DNA from: Phycomyces blakesleeanus NRRL 1555(-)
Taxonomy: Eukaryota > Mucoromycota > Mucoromycetes > Mucorales > Phycomycetaceae
Length of the DNA stretch: 64,000 bases
Assembly (NCBI RefSeq): GCF_001638985.1
Contig: NW_017265137.1
Span: 1,577,054 to 1,641,053, forward strand
Reading direction: 5' to 3'
Shown here: piece after piece, positions 12,066-24,836 of the stretch
Numbering within the stretch: the stretch's first letter is position 1
Layout of the letters: each line of letters opens with the position of its first letter
Translations under genes and position numbers: made by a program
The notes under the pieces: generated by a model
Told to the model about the DNA's origin: nothing
What the model saw: only the letters and a program-made list of their open reading frames with translations
Database searches by the model: none

Positions 12066-12342
12066 TTTAATTATTATTACTAATATCTTTTTTTGTACAT
12101 AACAGAAATCAATACAAAAGGGAAATAAAGAAAGAAACCAAAAATATATACATATATCAATTACAAATTACTATTTGTAATATTGTTATTCGTCTCTCTC
12201 TCTCTCTCTTTTTTTTTGGTATTTTTTTTTTCTTTCTCTTTATTTTCAGTGTTGAAAAATTGGTTGAAAAAAATGAAAAAAAAATAGTAGGAATAATAAT
12301 AATGATAATGATAATAGTGATAATAATAAAGGGGGGAAATAA

Positions 12343-12362
12343 GGGGGGGGGGGGGGGGGGGG
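12343..12362 (+). repeat. homopolymer of 20 G
   Basis: Twenty consecutive G preceded by GGGGGG about 11 bases earlier, in an otherwise AT-rich spacer downstream of the MADS gene. Length is likely unstable or mis-assembled. It can form a G-quadruplex in principle. Confidence 0.9.
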
Positions 12363-12687
12363 AGAGAAATATAAAAAATAAAATAAAAAAAAAAAGAACA
12401 GAGCTATAAAGAATAAAGAGAAAAAAAAATATAAGGATGTGGTTGGTTTAGCATGAAAGTTTGTAAAAAATAATAATAATAATAATAATATTGAAATTGA
12501 AAGATTTGGATGAAAAAATTAAAAAATTGAAAAATTAAAAAATTAAAAAATTAAAAAATATAAAATATATATATATTTTATTTTTCCTTTCTTTTCCTTT
12601 CCTTTTTTTTTTTTAAAATAAAAAAAAATAAAAAATAAAAAAAAGAAAAGAGATTTTTTAAGATTTTTTTAGACTTCTCTTTTTTTT

Positions 12688-13632
12688 TCATTTCTTCACT
12701 CTCCGTGCCTTGTCTTCAACAGCAGAAGGATGTTCTTGTCTTGGTAAAGGAGCGTTGTTTCCTGGTGCAGGGCCTGGGTTGGATGAAGTAGGCCAGTAAC
12801 CGGGATGAGCTTGAGGGTGGGGCATGTAGTGGTGGGATGACTGCTGTTGTTGTTGATTACCATAGAAAGGACCACCCATTTGACCATAGGGTTGCTGAGG
12901 TGGTTGCTGAGACTGTTGCTGTTGAGGAGGTTGTTGAGATTGTTGTTGTTGTTGTTGCTGTTGCTGCTGTTGAGGAGGAGGAGGTTGTTGCTGTGGTGTG
13001 TACTGGGGTCCGCCTGGGTTCATGTAAGCAGGATGTCCACCATAGCCGGTCGTGACAGGCATAGGATTTCCACTAGTGGGCTGAGGTGGATAACCCTGAG
13101 GAGGATAATTGGCTGCAGGTGGGTTACCGTGTCCAAAAGGAGCTCCCGCAGCTGAATTGGGTGGCACAGTAGCAGGATCGACCTTTTTATCCTCATATTT
13201 TTTATCCTCTACACGAGGGGAGCCATTTGCATAGCCGGCCTCATTACCCTATTGTTGTTGTTGTTGTTGTTTTAAAGACGAAAAAATAATAATATGAAAT
13301 GTTTCGTTAATAATGATATAAGAGAAAAAAAATGATAAAAAGAAATGATGATGATGATGACGATGATGATATATTCTCTCTCTCTTTATCACTCTTTTGT
13401 ATAAAATTGTTTATTTACCATAGATTCATTGCTGACTGGATCTGGTGCATTCAAACAGGCCTGAATCAAGTTCTTGCCTTCAGGTTTGGTGACAATAGGT
13501 TGGAGTTTGACTGTAGTAAAGGTGTAGACAAGACCGGTTTCAGAAACAACCAGTAACAGAACTTGAGTTCCAGTCAAGGTACTCAATTCATAGGCCTACA
13601 TTTTAAAAATAATAAAAATAAAATAGCAGTTG

Positions 13633-13667
<35 letters not shown>

Positions 13668-14215
13668 GAAATTATTTTATAAAGACCATTTCTTTGTACA
13701 CACTATACACAGTGTACAGTGTGTAAAGAGAGAATGAATAGTAGTGTGTATGTGTGTTTGTTACAAAAACGCGTTTTTGTCTCTTCATTTGTCTATCTAT
13801 CTATCTATCTATCTATCTATATTTACACTACACTACACTACACTATAATATTATAATATATTATATTATATCCCATTTCCATTCCACTCTATTAAGAGTG
13901 TTGTGGGTCTAGAATAGATAATTATCATGAATTATAAAAAAGAATCATTTATATATTTACCTTTTTCATGATACCGGCCTTACGCTTGGAGAATGTGATG
14001 TGACGACGGTTCTTGTCTTCAATGTACTCAATCTTGATCTTGCGGCGTCCCGAACGTCTCGAGGGCTTTTCGGATTCAGAATCATCGTTTGAGTCATTGT
14101 CATCGTCTTCAAAGTTCTTCTTGCCACCCTTCTTGAAAGGGGCTTCCATGTTCTGTGCGCCGGGAAGACCTAATCTGGGCTGGTCAACCATGTCCGGATT
14201 GAGTTGAGGATTCAT
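12688..14215 (-). CDS. MCM1: Mcm1/SRF-type MADS-box transcription factor
   Basis: Three exons on the minus strand: 14215-13961, 13595-13419 and 13248-12688, all junctions in phase 0, giving 330 aa. After an acidic Ser-rich leader (residues 36-50) comes the MADS box (~57-113), with the basic helix RHITFSKRKAGIMKK and the beta-strand VLLLVVSETGLVYTF. The SAM extension follows (IVTKPEGKNLIQACLNAP, ~119-136). This is the SRF/Mcm1 subtype rather than MEF2. Exon 3 encodes a Pro/Gln/Gly-rich tail (~145-330) with a long Gln run, a likely activation region. It is a nuclear dimer expected to bind CC(A/T)6GG-like boxes with partner factors. Intron 1 falls at the end of the DNA-binding helix, between KK and AYELS. 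The start is the first Met of the acidic leader. Confidence 0.96.
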
Positions 14216-15043
14216 TTACTTATTTAATATTATTATTATTATTTACTTGAATAATAATAATAAAAATTTAAATATTTTTTATATATATATATTTATAAAA
14301 TAAATCTCTCTTCTTGTCTTATTTGAAAATGTATGTATGTATGTATATAAAATATTTGATATATATTTTTATATATATATTTTTTTATATATATACTATT
14401 TCTTTTTTTTAAAAAAAAAAAAAAAAAAAGAAGTTGGGAATATGAAATCAAAAAAAGGTACGAGTAGAATAGATATTTCCAATTATGAAAAGAGAGTTGC
14501 CAAATGCAGCGTGTTTAAGACTTAACAAGGCAAGGTGTCTTTATAAGAGAGAGAGAGAGAGAAAAAGGAGAAAGAAAAAAAAATTGGAAAAATAAAAAGA
14601 GTAAAAAAAAAAAAAAAAAAAAAAAAGACGAGGGAGAGAGAGAGAGAGAGAAAAAAAAATTATTATATAAATTTTTAATCTTTTTCTTTTTCTTTACTTT
14701 ACTTTGAATCTATATTTATTTATTTATTTTTATATACTTCTTTTAAAAGGCTATGTAAATATTATATAAATAAATAAACAGTATATTATATAGCCTCTTG
14801 TAGTGGTATGGAATATCAAACAAGTAAAATGAAAATACAAAAAAAAAGTAAAGGGTGCGCGCACGCGTGTGTGTCTGTGTATGTGTTTTGAAGGTAGTGC
14901 GGATTGCGCGGAGCATGGGTATTGAGTATTTCTGTATGTGATATAAAAATATATATACATATTTATATTTTTATAATATAGAAATATATATAAAAAGAAA
15001 AAGGAGAGAGGCTTGCGAGTATCGTTTCAGCTATCTTTGCAGT

Positions 15044-15070
15044 GTGATTGGTTACAGTTTGTGATGTCAT
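15044..15070. promoter_or_regulatory. reversed CCAAT box plus ATF-like site
   Basis: TGATTGG (CCAAT on the minus strand, the transcribed direction of the MADS gene) lies 10 bases from TGATGTCAT, one base off the ATF/CRE palindrome. Distance to the MADS start is about 0.85 kb. The pairing is typical of fungal promoters, but function is inference. Confidence 0.3.
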
Positions 15071-16155
15071 TTATTATTAAATGTCCCCCCTCCCAATTTA
15101 GTAGTGTGGGATTTGGCTTAAATTCAATAGCCGATTAAAAACTGCTAATATGTATGTCTATTTTAATTTCTAAAAATCTAATTAGGACTTTTTTTTTCTC
15201 ATTGTAACCAAAAATAGGCCTCTAATATAAATAACTGTATACATAAAATATATATATATATTTGTACTACCATCAATTGATTCATAGTATATTTTGTATA
15301 TATTTTATATAAAAAAAAAGTCTATACATGTACTGTGATGATAGAGCAATGGAAAATATATATATATTTGGCTGAAGGATTGCAATGAGTTTAATGTGGT
15401 ATTGTTGTTTTACGGATTTGCCTTTTTGTTGCTGTATTTTACACTACAATAAATACATAAATACATAAATAAAGAAAAAAAAATTACGCCCACTCACACA
15501 ATCCAATTGTACGGTAACAGTAAGAAATGGCATGATGGAAATCAAAGTCACAAATCACAAATCACTGCGTCAAGTCATCAAATCATTTGAATCATTTGAA
15601 TCATTTGAATCATTTTATAAGCATAATTATTTAATTTAATATAATTTAATTTTTATATTCTTTTAAACAACCTCATCTATACTATACTAACGGTTAATAA
15701 TAATCACAGCTATTCAAATCAAATCATTCATGGTGGCCTGTAATCTATAGACTTGGTTTTTTCTTCTTCTTTAAACTGAATTCATAAAATGGTTCAATGA
15801 AGTAACATTTTCAACATTTTCAACATTAACAAAAAAAAAACAAGTTTGTTTTCTTTTAAAGGTCTAAAATATATAACGATTTTATAAGCATTGAAACTCT
15901 TTTCGGTTATAAAAGACGCACAAGAACAGACCAGAATTTTTAAAGTTATACGATAACGAACATCATTATACTGTTTATTACAGCTATCAATTCTCTTCTT
16001 ACCTTTTCATAAAAACTTATAACGCAATACGGCTATTATTCGCAAACCATCAAGCATACCAAAGAGCATTCAATTAGGTTTTTTTTTTTATTGTTAGTAA
16101 ATGACATTTAGTATACAGATTGCCTTTTTATGAATAAAGACGCCATGTATTATTA

Positions 16156-16464
16156 TTATTTTATGGCTGTCAGATAGTTTGTTGTTGTTGTTGTTGTGTT
16201 CCTTCTAAGAAGCAGCACAGAGTAATAAAGTGATACCACGTTGGATCCATTTCTTTTTGGTTTCTTTTTCAAAGCAAGTATAGAGTCCACTCTACTCCCT
16301 TTCAACAGCTTTACCTTTTCTAATTTCTCATCCTTATTCCTATCCCTTATCATCCTCCTTTTATCTGAAACATTGGATGATATTATCACATGGCCAGACG
16401 ACACTTGAATCATAAAAATAATAAAAATAATAAAACCGGTTGATACCTTTAATAACGTTGACAA
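16156..16464 (-). CDS. possible small secreted/membrane protein, weak
   Basis: A 102-codon open frame whose first 24 residues contain a hydrophobic stretch (FIIFIIFMIQVSSG) like a signal peptide or anchor, followed by a Lys/Arg-rich part and a Thr run from a GTT repeat. No family was recognised. It lies in an AT-rich spacer and could be chance; kept only because of the leader-like N-terminus. Confidence 0.15.
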   Translation of the reverse strand: MSTLLKVSTGFIIFIIFMIQVSSGHVIISSNVSDKRRMIRDRNKDEKLEKVKLLKGSRVDSILALKKKPKRNGSNVVSLYYSVLLLRRNTTTTTTNYLTAIK

Positions 16465-16774
16465 TTAAAATCAAATCAAGAGAAACAAGGGAGGTTTTAT
16501 TGCGTAAGGAGATTGCCATTGACTTGGCCATCAAAATAAAATCAACTCAAATCAAATATAAAAAAAAAGGATCATTTAATAACCTTCTTTAGGGTCAAAT
16601 CATTGGTAATTTATTTGTAGCTTGTAAAAGATAGGATAAAGGTTGGTTGGGATGGCCAATAGTCTCTACAAGTGCGCCCGACTAAAAGCGTTCATCAATA
16701 GAAAAAAAAAAGACTTTTCTTCTTCTTCTTCTTCTTCTTCTTCTTCTTCTTCTCTTCCTCCCACCCCCTTCACT

Positions 16775-16814
<40 letters not shown>

Positions 16815-17993
16815 CGTGTTTATTTTATTTTTACTTTACTTTTTGACAAAATTTACCAGAATTTACCAGAATTGTAACTAACCCAGACAAGAAAGAAATG
16901 AACTCTTATTTTGGAGAAAACGTAACTTGTGATACAACCGTCTGAAAAAGTTTAATGAAGAACAAAGAAAAAGAAAGAGAAAGAATAATTTGCTAAATGA
17001 CTAGTATTTGTCCTACCACTAAAAAGAAGTCTATTTTCTACGCGTAACACACATATGAATATTATATTATATTATAATATATTGTAGTGTAGTGTAGTGT
17101 AGTGTAGATATTTACATACAAAATGTCTAGACGATTTAAATAATCTATGTATGTAAAAAAAAAAGAGAGAAACGGGATCAATTGGTGTCAATCTATCCAA
17201 AGGGTTATGCCGCAACAAGATAAGAGAAAAGAGATGTTAGGGATGAGTAAATTATTGATATTTTTCGCTTACTATCAAAAGTAGAAGAATGTAGAAACAA
17301 TAAATTGTATGAATTCTTATTGTGTAAAAACGCAGAAAAATAATAACAATTTATTTCCAAATGACAAGGGTTATTTAAGAAATTGTAATTCAATATCATT
17401 ATATTACTATTTTGTCCTTGTGTGATTTTGCTGGTTTGTAGCTCTGTTTGTTAAGAGGAAGAATGGGAATTTTATTATTTTTATTATTTGTATTGACAAA
17501 ACATAACATAACATGACATGATATGGAACGCGGGAATACCAATTATTGTTATTTTCCCACAAAGTAAATAAATATACAGTACAGTACAGTACAGTACAGT
17601 ACAGTACAGTACAAAAAAGTAAAACACAAAGAATATTCTTTCTTACTAATTATGTAGAAATTAAAGAGGTGCACGGTCAACGCACACAAAAGACAATTAT
17701 TATTATTATTGGTCAAACATCCCTAATAACAATAATACCAGCTTATTAATTAATTGACTGAATTTTATATGTATATTTTTATTCATTTTTATTTCAATTG
17801 TCTAAGCATTTTTTCTTCTTCTTTTTCTTCTTTTGGTTTATTGGTGAATTAAATTACAAATATACATAATATATATATATAGTCTTTTTTCTTTCTTTCT
17901 GTTGATTAAAAATTATTATTATTATTATGAAGTGTTAGTAGTAGTATAACTATTATTATTGTAATTATTAAAAAAAAAAAACTTTTATCGTTA

Positions 17994-19915
17994 TTATTTT
18001 GGTGGTGTTTGGGAAGAGTAGTAGTGGTGACTGTGTTGGTGGTGGTGATTGTCGTCGCGATAGTAAAGCGGATGATCCACAAACGGTGTATTATGTTGAA
18101 AGGAGTGCCTCGTCGAATCGGACGAATTTCCTTGAAACGGATTGATTTTCGTAGCCGGGTGGACTGGCAATGGAAGCGGAAGTGAAAGTGGCATTGGCAG
18201 TGGTAGTGAGATTGGGAGTGATTGGGAGTGTGGATGTGGATGTTGGTGTTGGTGTTGGTGTTGGTGTTGGTGTGGCACTGGGTGTGAATTATTCATTCCT
18301 GATCCAACCACGACTGATTGGGATGGTTGAAAGATTGAAAGAGGAGGCAGCCGACGTCCACTCAATCGCGCTGCTTCTGCTGCCCCATCGCCTGGTGGTG
18401 GTAGTGGTGGTGGCGGTGTGTCGGTAGCAGTTGTGGACTTGATTGTTGATGAGCTAGGGATCTCAAATGGGTTTTTGTCGATTACTGAGCTATGATTGGT
18501 ATCCGACAGTAGCAGGCTCTCCATTGACATCTTGTTGGGCTCTTTGGTCGACAGCATTTGAGTAGGAGACGGTAAAGGAGGTCCGTTATAGGCTATTCCA
18601 GGATCTGACGAGGTCTGTGGCCAGGTGGGTCGACGGAGAGGATTGTATCGTTGGGATGGCATTTCTTGATAAATTGAACTGGGTGGTGAGATTGCCGTCG
18701 ACCCAACCGAGTCTCCGCCCTGGCTCTGACGATCAATTGAGTCATCTGAATCAAACGAGATCTTTACAGTTCGTCGTCGTTTACTATGAATTGATAAGCA
18801 GCGACAATTGATTGATGAATAGTGAATACATATACAAATATTACAAAAGGTCTTGATTCTAATTTTTTTTCTTACGTTAGTACATGCGGCACTCGTGTTT
18901 CTTTTCTGATCCGGATTCTCACACCTTGGTCTGAGAACGACCGCGTCAGAAAGGTGGATTCTGGAATGATTTGGATGATTACTTTTTTTGTTTAGTAATA
19001 GAATTCTAATCGTTTGAAAATCAATGCTAATTTATTTTTTTATTTTTCTTACTTACCAGACATGCCTGGAAAGGCTACAGAAAGCAAAGACACCCATATA
19101 TATATATATACAAGCATAAAGAGATAAAGATTTTAGAACCAAATTTGATTCAATTGAATTGATGGAATCAACATGACCAATAATAATATTTACTCTTTGG
19201 AGAATATACTTGAAAAGTATCCGAAAGGACAGAACACAGACGATGAACATGAGTCCTATATGTGTCATATTGACACAATTGTATTTAATAAGACGTTATA
19301 TTCTAAAACAAAATAAAGATCAATTGTCAACTAACCCTGAAATCTCGAAAAGCGTAAACCTGAGCTTGAAAAAGCCTTCTAGACGGACACTTACATCTGC
19401 AAAAACAAAAAAGCCTCCGTCTACAACAACGGGTTATTATCATAGAATAGAGAAAGAAAGTCATCAATTTACCTCTGTCATCAATATCTTTGAGTTTGTG
19501 GAGTGACTGAACCATGGAACCTGCCGTGGTTCTTGTTCCGTTTACAAAGTTGAGATCCTTTTGAGCTTCTGGTGTTGCAAGAGTGGCATAGAGAAACACA
19601 TGGGGATTTGTATAATGGCTTTGAGAACAAATATATATATATATATATATATATAAATTATTATCTTAAAAATAATAATAATTAAAAGGAATATAAGCTT
19701 ACTTTTCATGATTACCACTCAAAGACACCAGTTGAATGATTGGTGGTGGATCCAATGGTCTACGGTCAACTAATTCGAATGTATATTTTGATGATAGTTG
19801 TTTGTAAGAAATACAAAGAGAACCAATATGTCAAATCATAAATACGCGTCTACCTTTTTCTTTGAAACTACATAGTCTTGCTTTGCGAGGTTGTTGACGT
19901 ACAACGAGTCTATAT
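17994..19915 (-). CDS. velvet-domain regulator (5' end unresolved)
   Basis: Eight in-phase exons on the minus strand: 19915-19854, 19769-19703, 19618-19473, 19396-19336, 19255-19194, 19074-19057, 18960-18876 and 18783-17994. Translated, the exons give the velvet fold in order: YRLVVRQQPRKARLC, DRRPLDPPPIIQLV, PHVFLYATL, SMVQSLHKLKDIDDR, VRLEGFFKLRFTLFEISG, SVLSDTFQVYSPK, TFPGMSEST, and RSFSDQGVRIRIRK. These are the conserved motifs of the VosA/VelB/VeA family, NF-kB-like DNA-binding proteins that control development, light response and secondary metabolism. The last exon (263 codons with stop) encodes a Pro/His/Ser-rich tail. The first coding exon was not found in phase: a Met-led exon at ~20,242-20,176 is a candidate, but its GTACTT donor does not match the phase of 19915. 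Only about 430 residues are therefore certain. Confidence 0.88.
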
Positions 19916-22620
19916 CTTTAGAATATGACAATATTGATTTTATTATTATTTTTGACTTTTTTTTTTTTATTATTATTATTTATTTATTAGCATAAATATT
20001 CAATATTAATTATAAAAATCAACTACATATATATGTATATACATTATACATGATCCTTATTTACTATCACTATTACTGTTACTGTTGTTTTATTATAAAG
20101 CATATATATATATATAAGTTATGTGTAGGTATATAGATATATAGATAATTTGACGCCAATGAAAATAAAGTACAAACTTTATGTTTTCTTGTTCGGCAAT
20201 GTCGGAATGGTAAGTTTGGCGTGCTAATGCTGATAATGTCATGATGAAATGGGCATCCAATGAATAAAATAAAATAAAATAAAATAAAATAAAAATTAAG
20301 AAAAAGAAAAGAGAGAAAAAGAGAGAGAGAAAGGTTATGAATATATAGATATAATATATATATATGTATATGTATATATAATATGTATATATGTCTTTAT
20401 GTATGTAAAATTGTATGTATGTATATGTATGTATATATAGGCTGTGGTTGTGTCGGCATCCTTAATAATTTTTGCCTTTTTGATTATTATTTTTATATAT
20501 ATATAAAACATAAAGCAGCTACGGGAAATCAAATAATTACTCAAATATTGCATATAAAAAAAAACAAAAATCCTACTACTTCTTCTTCTTTAACTTCCTC
20601 TTATGCTTCTTGCACTTTCACCGAGTTTTTGGATCAGAGTGTAAATATTATGGTATGGTTTGTATTCTACTCAAATAATTAAAAAATATTTTTTAAAGAA
20701 AGCAGGTTTTATTAAAGGTTTAAAAAAGACCAAACAACCTATTCTTTTATATATAGATTATTCTGTATTCTGTATAGAGTAGTAGTTTTTTTTTTGAAGC
20801 TAATTGAAATAAAGACAAGCTTTCTAGGTCTTACTCATTTATTTATTTAATTTTTTTTTTTACTCTACTGAATATAATAAATCTTTGCCCTCAAGCACCC
20901 CACCCCAGCCCACCCCTGCTCTTATTTTTATCTTATTTTTCTTCTCTGTCCCATCTCTTCTTCTGGTTCCCAAAAGAGAATCAGAAGAATAGGTAGCTCA
21001 TAATTCAATATAATAAATAGATAAATAGATAGACAGGCAAGCAGGCAGACAGGCAGGCAGGCAGGCAGGCAGGCAGACTGGCAGGCAAGCAGGCAGGCAG
21101 GCAGGCAGATAGATAGAAAGAAAGATAGAAAGATAGATAGACATATATATATATATTATATATAAAAAGAATAAGAAAAGAAACAAGAAAGAAGGCTGAT
21201 GTGCATTTGCTTGTGCATAACTAGAATTAATGACGACACGGCTCGCCATTGGATTATATATGTGTGTGTGCGTGTAGTGCATGGCCATGGTTATTTGACT
21301 TATTGATCTATATATACACATATATATATATTTTCTAGAAGGTCGGTGGATTATTTCTTATATGAAATATGTAAATTACACGGACCAATGAGTTTTTTTT
21401 TTTTAAAAAAAAATAAACAAATAAATATAAGAATAAGAAAAATAAGAAAAAAAAATCATTGAAAATGAAGGCCTGGATTCTATTACTATTATTACTATTA
21501 TTTATTTGTGAGTACATCAATATTAGGCTACATTCTTGACCACATTGCACAACTAACATTGGAATACAAGCAGTGTTCTATCAAACTCAAGACACACACA
21601 TATATATGTATATATATAAATACATATTCCTTGATATTAAATGCCATATATAATAATAATAATAATATAAATACGATCCAACCAGTCGGGTCGTGTCATC
21701 AGAACCTTGAAGAAGATAAAGAAGGAGAAGAAAAAAGAAAAAGAAGAATATAATATAATTGCATATATATATATATACACGTACATGAATGAATGAATGA
21801 ATGTATGTATGTATGTATGTATGTACATATATGTACATGTAACAAAATATTCTTGTATGTGAATGTTGATTATGTCAACCATTCCCACAGTACAGATATA
21901 AACATAAAATACAAATGATTTTATACATTTTACTACAAAAGCAGTACTTTCTCTTTTCTTCCTTTCTTCATTTCTACTAGCTTGACCTATACCGAGAAAA
22001 CATACCATCCTAATTATAACAATAACCTTTCTCTTTTACAGATCTCTAAACATATCTTGAGTACTTTATGTATCAAAGCATATCTTTTGTATGTGCATTT
22101 ATAAATTATATCTATATCTAGAAATTGGGTTATTCCCAACGTTTGTTCCTCGACCAATTATTGGCTGAGTATAAGATATTTTAGCTAGCGTCCGCCAATG
22201 AAATTAAAGTATTTTATTTATAGAAAACCCGGAAAAAGTTTAAAAGAAAGATATATATATTCATTTTGTGTATATGATGTAGTTTGTACCAATGTAGTCC
22301 ATGGTATATGGTGTGTAATGTAGTGTAATGTAGTGTAGTAATTAAATTTATACCCTAAAATTAAACATTTTTCTCTGGGAACCAAAAACAAGGATATTAC
22401 ATCAGCGGCACACTAATCTCAGCCTTGTTTTTTTTTTTAAATAATTTCTCCATCTTATTCATCTATATCTCCTTGATGTGTGTGTGTGTTGTGTCTAGTC
22501 TCCGGTACAAATTCAAGTTCGTTTGAATTATATAGATTTCACAAAACGCGTCCTTTTATTTTTTCTGGTTTGCTTTTCTTTTCATTTCTTTTTTGATTAT
22601 TCTTGTCACCACCTACAATT
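19916..22620. other. 2.7-kb divergent spacer, velvet / MCR1
   Basis: The spacer contains the likely velvet first exon and both promoters. Repeats include TA/ATGT runs (20,345-20,440), a GGCA array (21,030-21,110) and GAAT/GTAT runs (21,785-21,825). Two CCAAT motifs (ccaattattgg near 22,155 and ccaatgaaatt near 22,194) lie 430-470 bases upstream of the MCR1 start. No other gene seen. Confidence 0.55.
21030..21112. repeat. (GGCA)n tetranucleotide array
   Basis: About eighteen imperfect CAGG/GGCA units flanked by GATA units. Open frames across it give Leu-Pro-Ala-Cys strings and are not genes. Confidence 0.85.
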
Positions 22621-24498
22621 ATGCGTTTTGCTACTTCTGCCTTTACAGCCATCCGCGCTACTAGCGCTGCCTCCCCTGCTGCTCGTTTCGCACAGGTAAA
22701 TAAAAATAAATTAATACTTGGAAAAATAATTGTATATATAATTCACACTATTTGTTGTTGTTTTTTTTTTGTATTGTTCATGTATAATAGAGACAAACTC
22801 TCGGTAGTGTTAGAGCATATAGTGCTCAGGCTCCTAAGAAGGGTGGTAACGGACTTGTTCTGCTCACTCTTGCAGGTCTCGGTGCTCTCGGCGGTGTCTA
22901 CTACAACCAGAACAAGGCTACCCTGAAGACCAGCGCTGTTGCCCCTGTAGAAAAGGTTGTTGAGAAGGTTGCTGAACCTGCCTTTGACTCCAAGTCTTTC
23001 TTGTCCCTCAAGGTAATATAGATATCTATATCTATATTCATGTACAATCTTAACTTTTTATTCTTCTTTTTTTTTTCTAGCTCGAGAACATTGAAAAGAT
23101 TAACCACAACACCAGCCTTTTCCGTTTCGCTCTTCCCGAAGCTGAGCAGCACGCCGGTCTTCCTGTCGCCTCTTGCGTGATTACCCGTTACCCAATCACC
23201 AAGAAGGATGGCTCGACTGGTTACGTTATCCGCCCCTACACCCCCACTTCTCCTGAAGAGGTAAGTGATTATTAATATTCTTATTATCTATCTGGTAGAA
23301 GGAGAAGAATTGAAGAAAGAGAGAGAGAGTGTGTGTGTGAATTTTGGTTTACTTATCTGATGTATTAATCTAATCTATTTTTTTGTGATCATTGTTATTA
23401 CTACTATTACTACTTAGGCCAGGGGTTATGTTGACTTTATTGTCAAGTCTTACCCTGACGGTAAGATGAGCAAGCACATCCATAACCTCAAGGTTGGTGA
23501 GACTCTTGACGTCAAGGGTCCTATTCCCAAGTACAACTGGGAAGGCAGCACTATCCAGAACGTTGGCATGATTGCCGGTAAGTCCCCGACCCCTTATTTT
23601 GTTTTTTGTTTCAATCTGATAACCTAATAAAAATGTAACAACAAAACAAAAAACAAAAAAAAACTAATGCTAATTTTATTTATTTATTTATATGAATTTT
23701 TATTATGCATTTAATCTCTGTGCGTCTATTTACACCAACTCGACTCACTCGACCCAACTTGACTAATAAAATACAAAATAAAATCAACTCACATGCGTAC
23801 AATACATAAAGGTGGTACTGGTATTACTCCCATGGTAAAACTTTCATCTCTTTTTCTCTCTAAATATATAATATAATATAAAAATTATTTTAATAATCTA
23901 TCTATCTACAAGCAAAAATCCAAAAAAAAAAGAAATCACCTAATTTCTTACAATTATTGTGTGTTTGTGTTAATATATATATATATATATATATTCTATT
24001 AGCTCCAAATTATCCGCAAGGTATTCAGTGACAAATCTACTGATGACAAGACCAAGGTTACTCTGGTATTTGCCAACCAGACCGAGGACGACATCTTGCT
24101 CAAGGACGAGCTCGACAAGTACGCTGCCCAATACCCTAACCGCTTCAAGGTTGTCTACGTTCTCGACAAGCCACAGCAGGCCAACTGGGAGGGAGTCAAG
24201 GGTTTCGTCACCCCAGAGCTGATCAAGGAGCACCTGCCTACCCCCGAGACTGAGTCAAGCATTGTCTTTGTCTGTGGTCCCGACCCCATGGTTGCTGCCT
24301 TGGCTGGTCCCAAGGCTAAAGACAAGAGCCAGGGTGAAGTCTCTGGTGTATTGAAAGCGTAAGTTTGTTTTCAAGTGTTTTGGGTTGATGAAATTAACTA
24401 ATCAATCAATTGATTTCTGGAATACATGTAATTAACGTTTCTTATCTATTATCTGTTGTAGACTTGGCTATGGTTCCGAGAACGTTTACAAGTTCTAA
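22621..24498 (+). CDS. MCR1: mitochondrial NADH-cytochrome b5 reductase
   Basis: Seven exons, all in phase: 22621-22695, 22791-23012, 23081-23260, 23418-23577, 23812-23834, 24003-24358 and 24462-24498, giving 350 aa. The N-terminus is Arg/Ala/Ser-rich (mitochondrial presequence). A hydrophobic segment follows at ~46-63 (LVLLTLAGLGALGGVYY), an outer-membrane or IMS anchor as in yeast Mcr1. The catalytic part has the FAD-binding RPYTPTS (150-156) and GKMS (174-177), the NADH-binding GGTGITPM (213-220) and CGPDPM (311-316). The family transfers electrons from NADH through FAD to cytochrome b5 and to ergosterol synthesis or antioxidant pathways. The GGTGITPM loop is carried by a 23-base micro-exon. 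The last exon encodes only 12 residues, ending KF, as in this family. Confidence 0.97.
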
Positions 24499-24836
24499 GA
24501 AATATAAGCAATTGCTCTGTTGAATGTCAAAAATAAAAATAAAACAAAATAGTGTATTTGATACTTTCATTATCTGCTTTTCTTTCTTTTTTGGTTTATT
24601 TCATATGAAAACTATACAAATATTATTGTCTTTACTTGTTTGGATATCATGTATCTGTATATAAATATATATAAAAGAAGTAGCAGTAAATAAAATAAGA
24701 AGAATAAGAAAAAATAGGTATAGTCAGTCAATGTAGAATCCAAAATATACACACACACGTATACGAGTATTATTTCATGTAATTTCATGTGTGATATGAT
24801 ATGATATGATATGATATGATATGATATGGTTTGTCT
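24499..24836. other. convergent 3' spacer
   Basis: A 338-base spacer between convergent stop codons. It contains AATAAAA signals just after the MCR1 stop and six GATAT pentamer repeats at ~24,795-24,827. No gene seen. Confidence 0.6.

Larger units (their letters stand above)
10883..12687. other. convergent spacer, simple-repeat rich
   Basis: The spacer lies between the ankyrin gene stop and the MADS gene stop. It holds pentanucleotide, CT, AAT, AAAAT and poly-G tracts and 3'-UTR-like AT sequence. Long open frames here translate into Tyr/Cys or Gln/Tyr repeats of the microsatellite and are not genes. Confidence 0.65.
14216..17993. other. 3.8-kb spacer upstream of MADS gene
   Basis: AT-rich spacer with TA, GA and poly-A tracts, ATCATTTGA repeats at ~15,573-15,613, (TTC)n at 16,713-16,752, TA/TG at 16,775-16,815 and (ACAGT)n at 17,577. 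Near 15,044-15,070 there is a reversed CCAAT box (TGATTGG) followed by an ATF-like TGATGTCAT, 0.85 kb upstream of the MADS start. No convincing gene seen. Confidence 0.55.

Noticed and set aside
21030..21112. CRISPR-like array
   Set aside because: Tetranucleotide microsatellite with no spacers; the organism is eukaryotic.
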